From Phycisphaerales bacterium (lineage in GTDB: Bacteria; Planctomycetota; Phycisphaerae; Sedimentisphaerales; Anaerobacaceae), in contig JAUVYV010000023.1 in assembly GCA_030602885.1 (NCBI GenBank), positions 1-56,631 on the forward strand: a stretch of DNA of 56,631 bases, in the 5' to 3' direction. The position numbers and the translations under genes were made by a program. Shown here one piece after another: positions 25,183 through 34,171 of this stretch. A model generated the notes under the pieces. That model saw only the letters and a list, made by a program, of their open reading frames with translations, did not search any database and was not told the DNA's origin. Position 1 is the stretch's first letter, and each line of letters opens with the position of its first letter.

Positions 25183-27533
25183 AACAGTCTTCCAATAGAA
25201 AAACTGAACACCTGTATCTCGTCCCCCTCTTCCTTCATCAGCGGCGCCGCTAACTCGAACCGCATCGGTACCGGCCCAAACCACTGAGGGATAAGTATCT
25301 GGATACCCGTCCCCACAGCCGCTCGATACCCGCCCGTATCAATCGCACCGCTGTCCACAAATACCAGCCACGAAATATTGTCCCCCACCAGTGGAACCGT
25401 CACCTCGGCATTTGCCAGAAATACCCAGTCACTGCCTATCGGGTCCCTGTACTCGGGAACATTAGGATCAACAATATTGGTCTGCAGACCCCGCGTGCTC
25501 ACGCCGCGATATTCAAAACCCCGCATCCCGTAAGTGCCCGTGCCGCCCGCATAGAATTTCTCAAAAGGCGGCGCGTTGCCCACCGTCGTCGCTGCCAGCA
25601 GCTTCGTCGTAAGAACCGTCTTGCGCTCGGCCAAATCCTCGCCCAGCGTTTTGTACCTGCGGTAAACACCACTGACAATTCCAAACGTATGGTCGCCGCC
25701 GACCTGCTCGTAACTTACGTTGAAACTACGCCCTTCGCTCGGATTGTAGATATCGTCCGTAAGCTCCCTGCCGAGGCCAAACCGAATGCCGGCAAGGAGA
25801 TTGTCGCCCTCGACGTCGATAATCTCCTGCGGCGCATCCGAATCAAGATTCTCGACAGAAACGTTTTCCGTTCTAAAGCCGATGCTCCTGCGCCATTTAT
25901 TCTTGTAGCGCTTCTGGAGCCCGACAGAGCCTTTTGTTCTCCCCTCATCGTAACTTTCGCGCCACCGCTCCCAGCTCGAACCGACCAAATCGAGCCCGAT
26001 CGGCTTATCGTTCAGATACGGCTCGCTGAAGCTAACCGAATACTCACTTATTTGCGTTCCCGGCGACAGCGAAATCCGCAAGCTCTGCCCTCCCCCCTTG
26101 AAGGCATTGCCGGTGATAAAATCCATAAAGCTCTCCGGCTTGTCACTGATGTCGAAGTTCCGCTGCTCAAACATGAGCTGCCCGATAACGCCGCTGTCAC
26201 TGGTCACCCCGGCGCCTAACATCACCATCCCCGTCTTGCCTTCCATTACGTTGACCCGGGCATCTTTCTGGCCCGCCACCTCCCCGACAGCCGTAATCGT
26301 CGCGCCCTCCCGCTCTGTAAGAATCATTCTCTGAAGCCTTCTTTCCAGACTTCCCCTGCCGTCACCACGCGCAATGTCCGCATTGTACCACTTGCCCGGC
26401 TGAAAATCATATTCGTCAAGTATCCGACGTATCACCTTGTCCTGCGTCTGCTCATTGCCGGTTATGATTACCTGCCCAATCCGAAAACGCTCACCTTCCT
26501 TCACCGTAAACTCGACCGACACGCTGTTCTCGGAAATAAACCTTATCCCCTGCTCGACATCGGCGTCGATAAAGCCGTTCTCACGGTACAATCTCAAAAG
26601 CCCCTTTACATCCAGCTCCGCCGTCGGCTCACTGTAAATCCCGCCTCGCTGCGATTTCACCTCTGAGGTAAGTTGCGCATTGTCAAACTGCTCGTTGCCG
26701 AGAAAGACTATTTTCTCAATCGTGTAAACCGACCCTTCCTCGATATCAAAGATGATACGAACTTTGCTTCTGTCGGCATTGTATTCGTGCCTGACCTCCA
26801 CCTTCGAATTCAAAAAACCCCTCTTCTGATACGCCCTCTGCAGCTTCACAATGTCTTCGGCAACCTCCTCCTCACGGTAATACTTCGACCAGAAAACCCA
26901 CGTCCGCGTCTTGCTCTTTATCGCCTTCTTAAGAGAGCCCGTCGCCAGCTTCGAGTTACCCCTGAGCTTCACGGAATCTATCTTGACCCTCGGCCCTTCT
27001 TCGACCATGTAAATGACCTTACCCAAAGACAGCTCCGAGCGGTCGAGAGAAACCTCTACAAACGCATACCCCTTCTTGCGAATAAACTCCCCGATCGTAC
27101 TCGAATAAGTCTCCGCCAGCACCGGGTCGAGATAATCGCCCACCTTGAACCCCAGCTTGCCCAGCAGCGTCTTGCTCTTGAATTTCTTGTTGCCCACAAA
27201 CTCAATCGCGCGGATGACCTCCCTTTCCGCAACAACAAAAGTCAGTTCAATCCCGTCCTCGCCTCCCTTGGTATTATAATAGCTGTACTCGACCCCCTCC
27301 AATTTCGCTATCCGCTTGGCGTCCTCGGCAGCGACGGCCGCATCAAACGGCTCACCAACCCTGCTGCGTATCCTCGACAAAACCCGGCTGGACTCAATCC
27401 GCACATTGCCCTCCACGCCGATGCTTACTATCTTAACCCCAGCACCATCACCCACAAGCTGACCCTCCGCATTGGCGCAAAACAGATTTATGCAGAACCC
27501 AAAAATGCAGATAGAATTAAAAAATCGTTTCAC
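25179..27533 (-). CDS. bamA: Outer membrane protein assembly factor BamA
   Basis: BamA inserts beta-barrel proteins into the outer membrane. The 784-residue protein has a signal peptide, about five POTRA repeats between residues 30 and 420 (for example SIGVEGNVRIESSRVLSRI and IEKIVFLGNEQFDN), and a C-terminal 16-strand barrel. The barrel carries the conserved GGTGTYGMRGFEYRG (lid-lock type RGF motif) and ends in a phenylalanine, the expected beta signal. Translation begins at a GTG with AAAGGGA a few bases upstream. Confidence 0.93.
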   Translation of the reverse strand: MKRFFNSICIFGFCINLFCANAEGQLVGDGAGVKIVSIGVEGNVRIESSRVLSRIRSRVGEPFDAAVAAEDAKRIAKLEGVEYSYYNTKGGEDGIELTFVVAEREVIRAIEFVGNKKFKSKTLLGKLGFKVGDYLDPVLAETYSSTIGEFIRKKGYAFVEVSLDRSELSLGKVIYMVEEGPRVKIDSVKLRGNSKLATGSLKKAIKSKTRTWVFWSKYYREEEVAEDIVKLQRAYQKRGFLNSKVEVRHEYNADRSKVRIIFDIEEGSVYTIEKIVFLGNEQFDNAQLTSEVKSQRGGIYSEPTAELDVKGLLRLYRENGFIDADVEQGIRFISENSVSVEFTVKEGERFRIGQVIITGNEQTQDKVIRRILDEYDFQPGKWYNADIARGDGRGSLERRLQRMILTEREGATITAVGEVAGQKDARVNVMEGKTGMVMLGAGVTSDSGVIGQLMFEQRNFDISDKPESFMDFITGNAFKGGGQSLRISLSPGTQISEYSVSFSEPYLNDKPIGLDLVGSSWERWRESYDEGRTKGSVGLQKRYKNKWRRSIGFRTENVSVENLDSDAPQEIIDVEGDNLLAGIRFGLGRELTDDIYNPSEGRSFNVSYEQVGGDHTFGIVSGVYRRYKTLGEDLAERKTVLTTKLLAATTVGNAPPFEKFYAGGTGTYGMRGFEYRGVSTRGLQTNIVDPNVPEYRDPIGSDWVFLANAEVTVPLVGDNISWLVFVDSGAIDTGGYRAAVGTGIQILIPQWFGPVPMRFELAAPLMKEEGDEIQVFSFSIGRLF

Positions 27534-27560
27534 ACGTCCCTTTCTATTCTATTTTCTTGC

Positions 27561-27599
27561 AGGGCTCCCATTTTGCGATTCTTCGCAAAATGGGGACCC
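27561..27599. repeat. 39-bp hairpin repeat, copy A
   Basis: A near-palindrome with a stem of CCCATTTTGCGA and TCGCAAAATGGG around TTCT, extended by GGGCT and GACCC flanks. Its exact inverted copy is at 29412-29450. The pair brackets dnaB, copy A starting 32 nt past the dnaB stop codon. There is no T tract. Confidence 0.85.
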
Positions 27600-27631
27600 G
27601 CGCACAATCACTTTTCTCCCATACCGGCCTC

Positions 27632-29149
27632 TCAAAACGGCGCCGCCTCACCCTCGCCGCCCCCGCGGGCCGAATCGACCGGCTCGGCAAAACCGCCGCC
27701 GGAAACGCCGGCGTACGAAGCGTTCTCGAACCGCGCAAGTTTCTCTCTGAATATAAGCCCCACCGTCCCCGTCGGGCCGTTACGCTGCTTCGCTATTATC
27801 ACCTCAGCCGTGTTGTTCTGTTCGTAATCCTTCTCGCCCCGATGATAATAGTCCTCCCGATGCAGCAGCATCACAACGTCGGCGTCCTGCTCAATGCTCC
27901 CGCTCTCACGCAAATCACTCATCCGCGGACGATGTCCCTCCCTGCCCTCCGGAGACCGGTTCAACTGGCTCAGCACCACCACCGGAACATTCAGCTCCCG
28001 TGCCAGACCCTTCAGGTAGCGCGATATCGTCGTTATCTCCTGCTGACGAGATTCGACCCTGCCGCCTAAATGCATCAACTGAAGATAATCCACTATTATG
28101 CATCGTATCCCGTGCTGAGCCCTAATCCTTCTGGCCTTCGCTCGCAATGCCAGCGGCGTAAGCGACGACGTGTCGTCAATGTAGATCGGCGCCTCCGACA
28201 ATACTCCGCACGCCTCAACTAATCGCCTGTGGTCCTCCGTGCTCAGCATCCCCTTGCGCACCCGCTGCGTCTCAACCTCGCTCGTGCTGCACAAAAATCG
28301 CTCCGCTAATTGCTGCTGACCCATCTCTAATGTGAATACCGCCACCGGTATCTTCTCCACAACGCCTATATGCTCGGCTATGTTTAGAGCAAGAGATGTC
28401 TTTCCCATGCTCGGCCGGCCCGCAATGATTATCATCTCGCCGTTCTGCAAACCGCACGTCAGCTCGTCAAGCTCGAAGTATCCCGTCGCTAATCCCGTCA
28501 CATGCTTGCCGTCTCGTTTCTCAATCAGCTCATAAGCGCCTGTCACCAAAGCTTTCAGACTCGCCACATTGCCGCTTATCTTCGCCTCGGCTAAAGCAAA
28601 TATCTTCCGCTCCGCCTCGTCTAAAATCTCGCTCGCATCACCACGCGGCTCATAAGCATCATTCAAAATCCCCGTCGCCGCTTCTATTGTCTCACGAAGC
28701 AGCTGCTTGTCCTTCACAATCTTCGCATAATACGTCACGTTCGCTGAGCTCGGCACGGACTCCATCACCCGCGCAAGATACTCGACTCCGCCCACCTCCT
28801 CCAAAACTTTGCGACTCTCTAATTCATCCCGAACTAATACACCGTCTATCCCCTCACCCCGGTTCCTCTCGTAAAGTGCAACAACAACGTCAAAAATGAG
28901 CTGGTGCTCAACGCGATAAAATGAATCCCGCTCAAGCAGCTCAACAACGTCGCCGATACACTCCGGGTCGATTATCATCGATCCTAAAACCGCCGCCTCT
29001 GCCGCTAAGGACTCCGGCATCCTCCGCGAAGGAATATCTCCACCACCCAAACCACTTCCCCCCGAAGGCCGAAGCGCCTCCGCTTTGCCCTTGCCGCCTT
29101 TAACTTTACCCGCACTAAGCGGGCTATCTTCCTTCACTGCCCTTGCCAT
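27632..29149 (-). CDS. dnaB: Replicative DNA helicase DnaB
   Basis: DnaB unwinds the chromosome at the fork as a hexamer. The 505-residue protein has a Gly/Lys-rich N-terminal extension of about 40 residues, the N-terminal helical domain (PESLAAEAAVLGSMI), and the RecA-like domain with Walker A GRPSMGKTS near residue 245, Walker B CIIVDYLQLM, and the DnaB motifs LSQLNRSPEGRE and IAKQRNGPTGTV. It lies after rplI as in the classic rpsF-ssb-rpsR-rplI-dnaB cluster. The C-terminal tail is Gly-rich. No intein is present. Confidence 0.97.
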   Translation of the reverse strand: MARAVKEDSPLSAGKVKGGKGKAEALRPSGGSGLGGGDIPSRRMPESLAAEAAVLGSMIIDPECIGDVVELLERDSFYRVEHQLIFDVVVALYERNRGEGIDGVLVRDELESRKVLEEVGGVEYLARVMESVPSSANVTYYAKIVKDKQLLRETIEAATGILNDAYEPRGDASEILDEAERKIFALAEAKISGNVASLKALVTGAYELIEKRDGKHVTGLATGYFELDELTCGLQNGEMIIIAGRPSMGKTSLALNIAEHIGVVEKIPVAVFTLEMGQQQLAERFLCSTSEVETQRVRKGMLSTEDHRRLVEACGVLSEAPIYIDDTSSLTPLALRAKARRIRAQHGIRCIIVDYLQLMHLGGRVESRQQEITTISRYLKGLARELNVPVVVLSQLNRSPEGREGHRPRMSDLRESGSIEQDADVVMLLHREDYYHRGEKDYEQNNTAEVIIAKQRNGPTGTVGLIFREKLARFENASYAGVSGGGFAEPVDSARGGGEGEAAPF

Positions 29150-29525
29150 CTTACACGCGACTCCTGCCCAAAATTCACACGCAATACCCTGTCAAAAAAA
29201 ACACCTCTGCACAACACAAACCAACATTTTAGACCTCCCCCACCAACCTGTCAAAACTTTTGTTCTCGCCCCCTTAGAGTATCTTCTCTCCTCTAACGGC
29301 CCTCACTTGCCATCGGCTGGGCCGTATCCCGCCGACTTCACTCCACAAATAGCCGCATACACTCCCTTACAGCGCATAAGAACACCCCTGTGACCTGACT
29401 TGAGGAGAAGAGGGTCCCCATTTTGCGAAGAATCGCAAAATGGGAGCCCTAAAGTTTGCCCGCACCCCTGTTTGATAACTTAGCCGCCCAACCTCCCGGC
29501 TTTTTCGCCCTCGCCCGCCCCCTCG
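29150..29525. other. Gap between rplI and dnaB with hairpin repeat
   Basis: These 376 bases hold the second 39-bp hairpin repeat (29412-29450). The remainder is C-rich sequence without a convincing frame. The gap is long for an operon of this kind and the hairpin may stop or slow transcripts into dnaB. Confidence 0.5.
29412..29450. repeat. 39-bp hairpin repeat, copy B
   Basis: Exact reverse complement of 27561-27599. The small asymmetry of the arms (GGGTCCCC on one side, GGGAGCCC on the other) shows that the two copies face each other. Confidence 0.85.
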
Positions 29526-30143
29526 TTATTTGCCGCCCTCGCCCTCGCCCCTCTTTTCATCCTCCACTTCGCCCTCCGCCTCACCTGCCTGCACACTGTC
29601 CTGCCCAACCTCCTGCCCCTGCTTCTTACTCTGTTCCCTCGCCTCCTGCTCCGCTGCCTTGAACGCTTCAACATCTGCACCCTCCGGAACGACAACAACG
29701 CTCACCGTCGCCGTCAAAGAGCCGGCGGGCTCTTCTCCATGTGCAGCAAACTCTAAGCCAACCTCATACGTCCCGACCTCCTTGATATTCTCCGCTAAGC
29801 AAACATATTCGTCACGAACTTCAAAACCCTGCGCACGCAGATTCGCTGCAATATCACGCGCATGAACCGCCCCGAACAAATGCCCCTGCTCGTTCGCCGC
29901 TGCCGCTATCACCGCCTCCGCACCTCCTGTCCGCTCGGCCGCCTTCTCAAGCCGAGCACGCTCAAAACACCGCTGCTCCGCCCTCGACGCCTTCACCTCG
30001 GCTATCGCCCGTATATTCACCTCCGTCGCCGCCCGGGCAAGGCCCTGCGGCAAAAGATAATTCCTCGCGAAACCATCCGCTACCTCCACCACATCCCCCA
30101 GCCAGCCGAGCCGGCCCACATCGCTCGTCAGCAAAACCTTCAT
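29526..30143 (-). CDS. rplI: Ribosomal protein bL9 with acidic tail
   Basis: This large-subunit protein begins MKVLLTSDVGRLGWLGDVVEV and contains the bL9 signature GFARNYLLPQGLAR. The C-terminal domain (EVGTYEVGLEFAAHGE) ends at about residue 155, and about 50 extra residues rich in Glu, Gly and Gln follow. Typical bL9 is about 150 residues, so the tail is an extension. The start at 30143 is the family start; an in-frame TTG-like extension upstream is ignored. It lies between rpsR and dnaB. Confidence 0.95.
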   Translation of the reverse strand: MKVLLTSDVGRLGWLGDVVEVADGFARNYLLPQGLARAATEVNIRAIAEVKASRAEQRCFERARLEKAAERTGGAEAVIAAAANEQGHLFGAVHARDIAANLRAQGFEVRDEYVCLAENIKEVGTYEVGLEFAAHGEEPAGSLTATVSVVVVPEGADVEAFKAAEQEAREQSKKQGQEVGQDSVQAGEAEGEVEDEKRGEGEGGK

Positions 30144-30210
30144 ACGCTTTTTCTCCAAATACAACTACTGCACCTCAACTACCTACCTGCAACCTGCTTT
30201 CCTGCCATCT

Positions 30211-30256
30211 GATTCTTGATTCCATTTTGATTTTTGATTTTTGATTCTTGATTTTT
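30211..30256. repeat. Heptamer array, GATTTTT type
   Basis: Six 7-bp units (GATTCTT, GATTCCA, then after a 4-base slip GATTTTT, GATTTTT, GATTCTT, GATTTTT) lie 10 nt beyond the rpsR stop codon. Confidence 0.55.
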
Positions 30257-30265
30257 CTTTTCTGC

Positions 30266-30529
30266 TCACGCACAATAAGGCAGCAACGCCATAAACCGTG
30301 CACGCTTGATCGCCTTCTTCACCTTCCGCTGGCAGCCCGCACAGTTGCCGCTGCGCTTCCGAGAGTATATCTTGCCGCGGTGCGTCAGCAGCTTGCCAAG
30401 CGTCTCGATGTCCTTGTAGTCCACATACTCCGTTTGTCTCCTGCAGAACCGACACTGCGTCCGATGCGGTATCGCCATCTTACGATTCGCCCCAAAAGGC
30501 CCTTTCCTTACTGTCTTTAACACTGCCAT
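30266..30529 (-). CDS. rpsR: Ribosomal protein bS18, Zn-binding form
   Basis: The 87-residue small-subunit protein carries [19 protein letters not shown] and the [20 protein letters not shown] block. The two CxxC pairs indicate the Cys-plus, zinc-binding form of bS18. The ATG at 30529 has AGGAAAG upstream. It lies after ssb in the standard order. Confidence 0.95.
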   Translation of the reverse strand: MAVLKTVRKGPFGANRKMAIPHRTQCRFCRRQTEYVDYKDIETLGKLLTHRGKIYSRKRSGNCAGCQRKVKKAIKRARFMALLPYCA

Positions 30530-30570
30530 AATCTTTCCTGCACCTGTCTTTCCTTTTTCCGTTCCTGTCC

Positions 30571-30605
30571 AATATTAAATATTAAATATTAAATATTCAA
30601 TACTA
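30571..30605. repeat. Heptamer array, AATATTA type
   Basis: Five 7-bp units (AATATTA three times, AATATTC, AATACTA) lie between ssb and rpsR. The last unit contains the ssb stop codon (complement of CTA at 30603-30605). Confidence 0.7.
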
Positions 30606-31040
30606 AAACGGTATATCGTCTTCACCGCCCTGTCCTCCCCTGCCCGGGCTTGTCGAGGGCTCCCCTGCCGAAGGGCCCTGCCCATCGCCGCTCTGGCGGC
30701 CCTCGCCCGTCGGCGCACCTAAAAACTGACAATTCTCCACCGTAACCTTGTGCCTGCTCCGCTTGCTGCCGTCCTGGGCCGTCCACGTATCGAAGGTAAG
30801 CCGACCCTCGACAAACAAAGGACGACCCTTACGCATATATTTGTTGATATTCTCCGCAAGCCGACCAAACGCTCGACAATCTATAAAACACGTCTCCTCA
30901 CGATTTTCACCCTCCCTGCTCTTCCACCTTCGATTCACCGCAAGACCGAAATCAACCACCGGCGTCTCACTCGGCAGATAGCTCAACTGCGGATCACGAG
31001 TCAAATTCCCTATCAACAAAATCTTATTGTAATTAGCCAT
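30603..31040 (-). CDS. ssb: Single-stranded DNA-binding protein
   Basis: SSB coats single-stranded DNA in replication and repair. The 145-residue protein has an OB fold (NKILLIGNLTRDPQLSYLPS, FGLAVNRRW, RKGRPLFVEGRLTFDTW), a Gly/Ser-rich linker and the acidic tip DDIPF that binds partner proteins. It sits between rpsF and rpsR. Confidence 0.97.
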   Translation of the reverse strand: MANYNKILLIGNLTRDPQLSYLPSETPVVDFGLAVNRRWKSREGENREETCFIDCRAFGRLAENINKYMRKGRPLFVEGRLTFDTWTAQDGSKRSRHKVTVENCQFLGAPTGEGRQSGDGQGPSAGEPSTSPGRGGQGGEDDIPF

Positions 31041-31088
31041 AATAAACTCCGCCTCTTTGCACCCAACCCAATACTCAATAGTAAATCG

Positions 31089-31757
31089 TCAATTCTGAAC
31101 GCCCGACTCCCCCCCGGGGCCCTTGCGGGACTGCTCGCCCTCTGGCTCACCGGCATTGCCGCCCTCGACGCCCGACTCTGACTCCCCCTCGACGGCCTTC
31201 GCCGCTTCTTGCTCTGCATCCTCGCCCGCCTGCGCCTTGGCCGCTTCTTGCCCTGCATCCTCGCTCGCCTGCGCCTTGGCCGCTTCTCGCCCTGCGTCCT
31301 CGCTCACCTGCGCCTTGGCTGCTTCCTGCCCTGCGTCCTCGCTCGCCTTCGCCGCTTCTTGCTCTGCGTCCTCGCTCGTCTTCCTCTCCTGACGCCTCTG
31401 CCTCTCTGTCTCCAGACGCGTTGAAGGAGTATCCTTTGCAATATCATCTTCGCTCATCTGCTCGGTACTCAATATCAATGCCCGCATAATCCGCTCCGAA
31501 AGCTTGATCTCCCGCTCAATCTCCCGAATCCGCTGAGCATCGACCCTGAAATACGCAAGGATATACGTCCCCCGAGCGACCTTGCCGATCTCATACGCCA
31601 AAGGCCTCTCATCCCACTTGCGAACCGATACTATCTCCGCCTCGCTCCGGCTCAGTATCGTATCTATCACCTTCAGCAAACCATCCCAGTCCCTCGCCGC
31701 CTCTGCCGAGTCCACCAAAAACATCCCTTCGTAAAGTCGTTTTGTCACTGTTTCCAA
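31089..31757 (-). CDS. rpsF: Ribosomal protein bS6 with repeat extension
   Basis: The first 95 residues or so are a normal bS6: YEGMFLVDSAEA, WDERPLAYEIGKVARGTYIL and a helix IREIEREIKLSERIMRALI. About 120 further residues follow, containing five tandem copies of an 11-13 residue unit such as SEDAGQEAAKAQA, then a Gly/Glu-rich end. Bacterial bS6 is usually 95-135 residues, so the protein is nearly doubled. The start is read as the TTG at 31757, which has GGAGG exactly 8 nt upstream; no ATG lies in a better position. Confidence 0.93.
   Translation of the reverse strand: METVTKRLYEGMFLVDSAEAARDWDGLLKVIDTILSRSEAEIVSVRKWDERPLAYEIGKVARGTYILAYFRVDAQRIREIEREIKLSERIMRALILSTEQMSEDDIAKDTPSTRLETERQRRQERKTSEDAEQEAAKASEDAGQEAAKAQVSEDAGREAAKAQASEDAGQEAAKAQAGEDAEQEAAKAVEGESESGVEGGNAGEPEGEQSRKGPGGESGVQN
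31201..31380. repeat. In-frame 39-bp tandem repeat inside rpsF
   Basis: Units start at 31201, 31240, 31279, 31318 and 31351, giving periods of 39, 39, 39 and 33 bp. They encode the Ala/Glu-rich units of the bS6 tail. The period is a multiple of three, so copy number can change without breaking the frame. Confidence 0.85.
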
Positions 31758-31815
31758 GTCAATTACCTCCAACTACCTAAAACTTCTCGTCCTCTTAATC
31801 GGACACCTTAAATTA

Positions 31816-32415
31816 TCACGTCGGCGCAAAATTGAATCGCGCCATCGTCTCGTCAGCACCATTTTCCACCCAGCAAAGCGCTGCCTCTTTCGCTCTGCCG
31901 ATACCATCGGCAATCAACGCCCTCTGCTCTTTGCTCGGCCTGCCCAAAACATAATCCACCGAATCTATCGCCCTTTCCCGCTCCTGGGCCGCCTCATCGC
32001 TTTGACCTATCCCTATTCGCAACCGCACCACTTCGTCCGTACCAAGCTTCTCAAGCACGTCAGCCAGCCCGTTATGGCCACCCGAAGAACCCTTCGCTCT
32101 TACCCTAATCCTGCCCGGCTCAAGCCACATATCATCGGACACAACAAGCACGTCACCCACCGAAAGTCTGTAAAAACCCGCCGCCGTCGCAACCGGCTCG
32201 CCACTGCGATTCATGTACAACTGCGGCTTCAACAATATCACCTTCTTTCCCGCATACTCACCTTCACCAAAGCGAGCGCCGAACTTTCTCTTTTTTACAT
32301 CTGTCCCAAGGACCTCTGTAAGCAAATCAACCACCTCAAAACCTGCATTGTGCCGCGTCCCTGCATACTCCTTTCCCGGATTGCCAAGGCCCACTATAAG
32401 CTTCATCTCTGCCAT
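31816..32415 (-). CDS. pth: Peptidyl-tRNA hydrolase
   Basis: Pth frees tRNA from peptidyl-tRNA dropped by ribosomes. The 199-residue protein has the family blocks KLIVGLGNPGKEYAGTRHNAGF with the catalytic His, LLKPQLYMNRSGEPV with Asn, VVSDDMWLEPGRIRV and GSSGGHNGLADV. It lies between rplY and rpsF, a common order. A second ATG at 32406 is an alternative start. Confidence 0.97.
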   Translation of the reverse strand: MAEMKLIVGLGNPGKEYAGTRHNAGFEVVDLLTEVLGTDVKKRKFGARFGEGEYAGKKVILLKPQLYMNRSGEPVATAAGFYRLSVGDVLVVSDDMWLEPGRIRVRAKGSSGGHNGLADVLEKLGTDEVVRLRIGIGQSDEAAQERERAIDSVDYVLGRPSKEQRALIADGIGRAKEAALCWVENGADETMARFNFAPT

Positions 32416-32439
32416 AAAACAAGCTCGCCAAACATAGCT

Positions 32440-33090
32440 CTATTTGGCCTCTTCTTCCGAACCTTCCTCCTCCGGCTTCGCTTCGGTGATAACCTCAGGT
32501 GCCACAGGCGCTTCTTCCTCAAGCTCTTCGGTCGTCTTCGCAGCAGCAACCAGATGGCACGTCGCCAAAAGTGTATCCGGCGAGCTGACAAGCTTGATTC
32601 CCTCGGCAAGCTCAATGTCGCCCGCGTGAAGAGCATCGCCGACATCTATCTCTTTCACCGACACAACTATGCTCTCCGGGATATCAGTCGCCCGGCACTC
32701 TATCTCCAGATGGTCCGCATGCTCCTCGACGATACCGCCCTCGTGCGTACCCTTGGCAGTACCCTTAAGCTCGATGGGCACACTCACCTTCACCATCTCC
32801 TTTATGTCCACGCGCATAAGGTCGGCGTGAACAATATCCTTGCCTAAATGGTCATACTGCACGTCCTTGACTATCGTCTTGACCTTCTTTGAACCTATCT
32901 GCACATCAATCAACCGATGCCCCTGGTGCAATCCTTCCACAAACGTATGAGCGTTCACTGAAATCGCCACCGGCTCCTTCTTGTGGCCGTACACAATCGC
33001 CGGAATCCGGCCTGCCCTGCGAAGCCGAACCGCATCCTTCGACCCTGTACGCTCACGAATCTCAGCTTTCAGCACCAACGTCTTAGCCAT
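32440..33090 (-). CDS. rplY: Ribosomal protein bL25 (CTC form)
   Basis: This 5S rRNA-binding protein of 216 residues has the N-terminal L25 domain (LKAEIRERTGSKDAVRLRRAGRIPAIVYG) and the C-terminal TL5/CTC beta domain (SVPIELKGTAKGTHEGGIVE, IPESIVVSVKEIDVGD). The last 30 residues are strongly acidic. It lies between prs and pth. Confidence 0.96.
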   Translation of the reverse strand: MAKTLVLKAEIRERTGSKDAVRLRRAGRIPAIVYGHKKEPVAISVNAHTFVEGLHQGHRLIDVQIGSKKVKTIVKDVQYDHLGKDIVHADLMRVDIKEMVKVSVPIELKGTAKGTHEGGIVEEHADHLEIECRATDIPESIVVSVKEIDVGDALHAGDIELAEGIKLVSSPDTLLATCHLVAAAKTTEELEEEAPVAPEVITEAKPEEEGSEEEAK

Positions 33091-33190
33091 AAACTACCTC
33101 TCAAAATCGCCGCTTCAAAATACCCTCACCTAAACACCGCTGCTAAATGCTTGCCACGCACTAATTTTCCCAAGCCCTCAGTCGTAAAGT

Positions 33191-34162
33191 TCAAACTCCC
33201 TCAATTGTTGCGGTGTGAGTAAACAGACTGCTTACCGACTCGTTCCTGTGAATCCGCTTTATCGCCTCACCCAACATCGATGAAACACTCAACAGTTTTA
33301 TGCTCTTTAGTTTCTGCACCTCCTCACTCAACGGCACAGTATCCGTCACAACAACCTCGTCAATCGGCGCTTCGCTAATCCGCTTGACGGCAGAACTCGC
33401 AAAGACACCGTGCGTAGCCCCCACATATACCTTCTCGGCCCCGCGGTCCTTGACCAACCTCGCCGCACTGCACACCGTCCCAGCCGTCGTTATCATATCG
33501 TCGCACATCAGAACATTTCGCCCCTCAACGCTGCCTATCAGCTCCTGCGCTTCCACTTCCTTGCCGCTAACCCGCTTCTTGTGAACTATCGCCAATTGCC
33601 CCCCTAAATGAGACGCATAACGCGCCGCTATCTTCATATTACCGACATCAGGTGACACCACAGTCACATTGTCTATTCTTTTGCCCAAAAAATACCTGCT
33701 CAGAACAAGCTCGCCCGTCAAATGGTCAACCGGTATATCAAAAAAACCCTGAAGCTGCGGTGCGTGCAAATCTATCGCCAGCACCCTGTCCGCTCCCGCC
33801 GTCGTAATCAGATTCGCAACAAGCTTCGCAGTTATAGGTACACGACCCTCGTCCTTGCGGTCCTGCCTCGCATAGCCAAAATACGGAACCACCGCCGTTA
33901 TACGCATCGCACTGGCGCGCCTCAGACAATCAAGATATATCAACAGCTCCATCAGGTGCTCATCCACAGGCCTGCACGTCGACTGAATGACAAAGCAGTC
34001 CCTTCCGCGAACGTCGTCCTCAATCCGGATCATCTTCTCCCCGTCCGGAAAACGCTCTATCTCAACTCCGCCTAACGGTATCCCAAGATACTTGCACACC
34101 GCACCGGCCAGCGGTTCGTTGCTGCTGCCCGAAAATATCTTTATATTGTCGCTTAAAAACAT
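33191..34162 (-). CDS. prs: Ribose-phosphate pyrophosphokinase
   Basis: Prs makes PRPP from ribose 5-phosphate and ATP for nucleotides, His and Trp. The 323-residue protein has IKIFSGSSNEPLA, RFPDGEKMIRIEDDVRGRD, the loop VPYFGYARQDRKDEGRVPIT, the Mg-binding VLAIDLHAPQLQGFFDIPVD and the PRPP loop MCDDMITTAGTV. AAGGAACG precedes the ATG. It is 9 nt after glmU. Confidence 0.97.
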   Translation of the reverse strand: MFLSDNIKIFSGSSNEPLAGAVCKYLGIPLGGVEIERFPDGEKMIRIEDDVRGRDCFVIQSTCRPVDEHLMELLIYLDCLRRASAMRITAVVPYFGYARQDRKDEGRVPITAKLVANLITTAGADRVLAIDLHAPQLQGFFDIPVDHLTGELVLSRYFLGKRIDNVTVVSPDVGNMKIAARYASHLGGQLAIVHKKRVSGKEVEAQELIGSVEGRNVLMCDDMITTAGTVCSAARLVKDRGAEKVYVGATHGVFASSAVKRISEAPIDEVVVTDTVPLSEEVQKLKSIKLLSVSSMLGEAIKRIHRNESVSSLFTHTATIEGV

Positions 34163-34171
34163 CGTTCCTTC

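Noticed and set aside
26673-27827. A 384-codon open frame on the plus strand
   Set aside because: It is antisense to bamA and dnaB and shows the same antisense composition.
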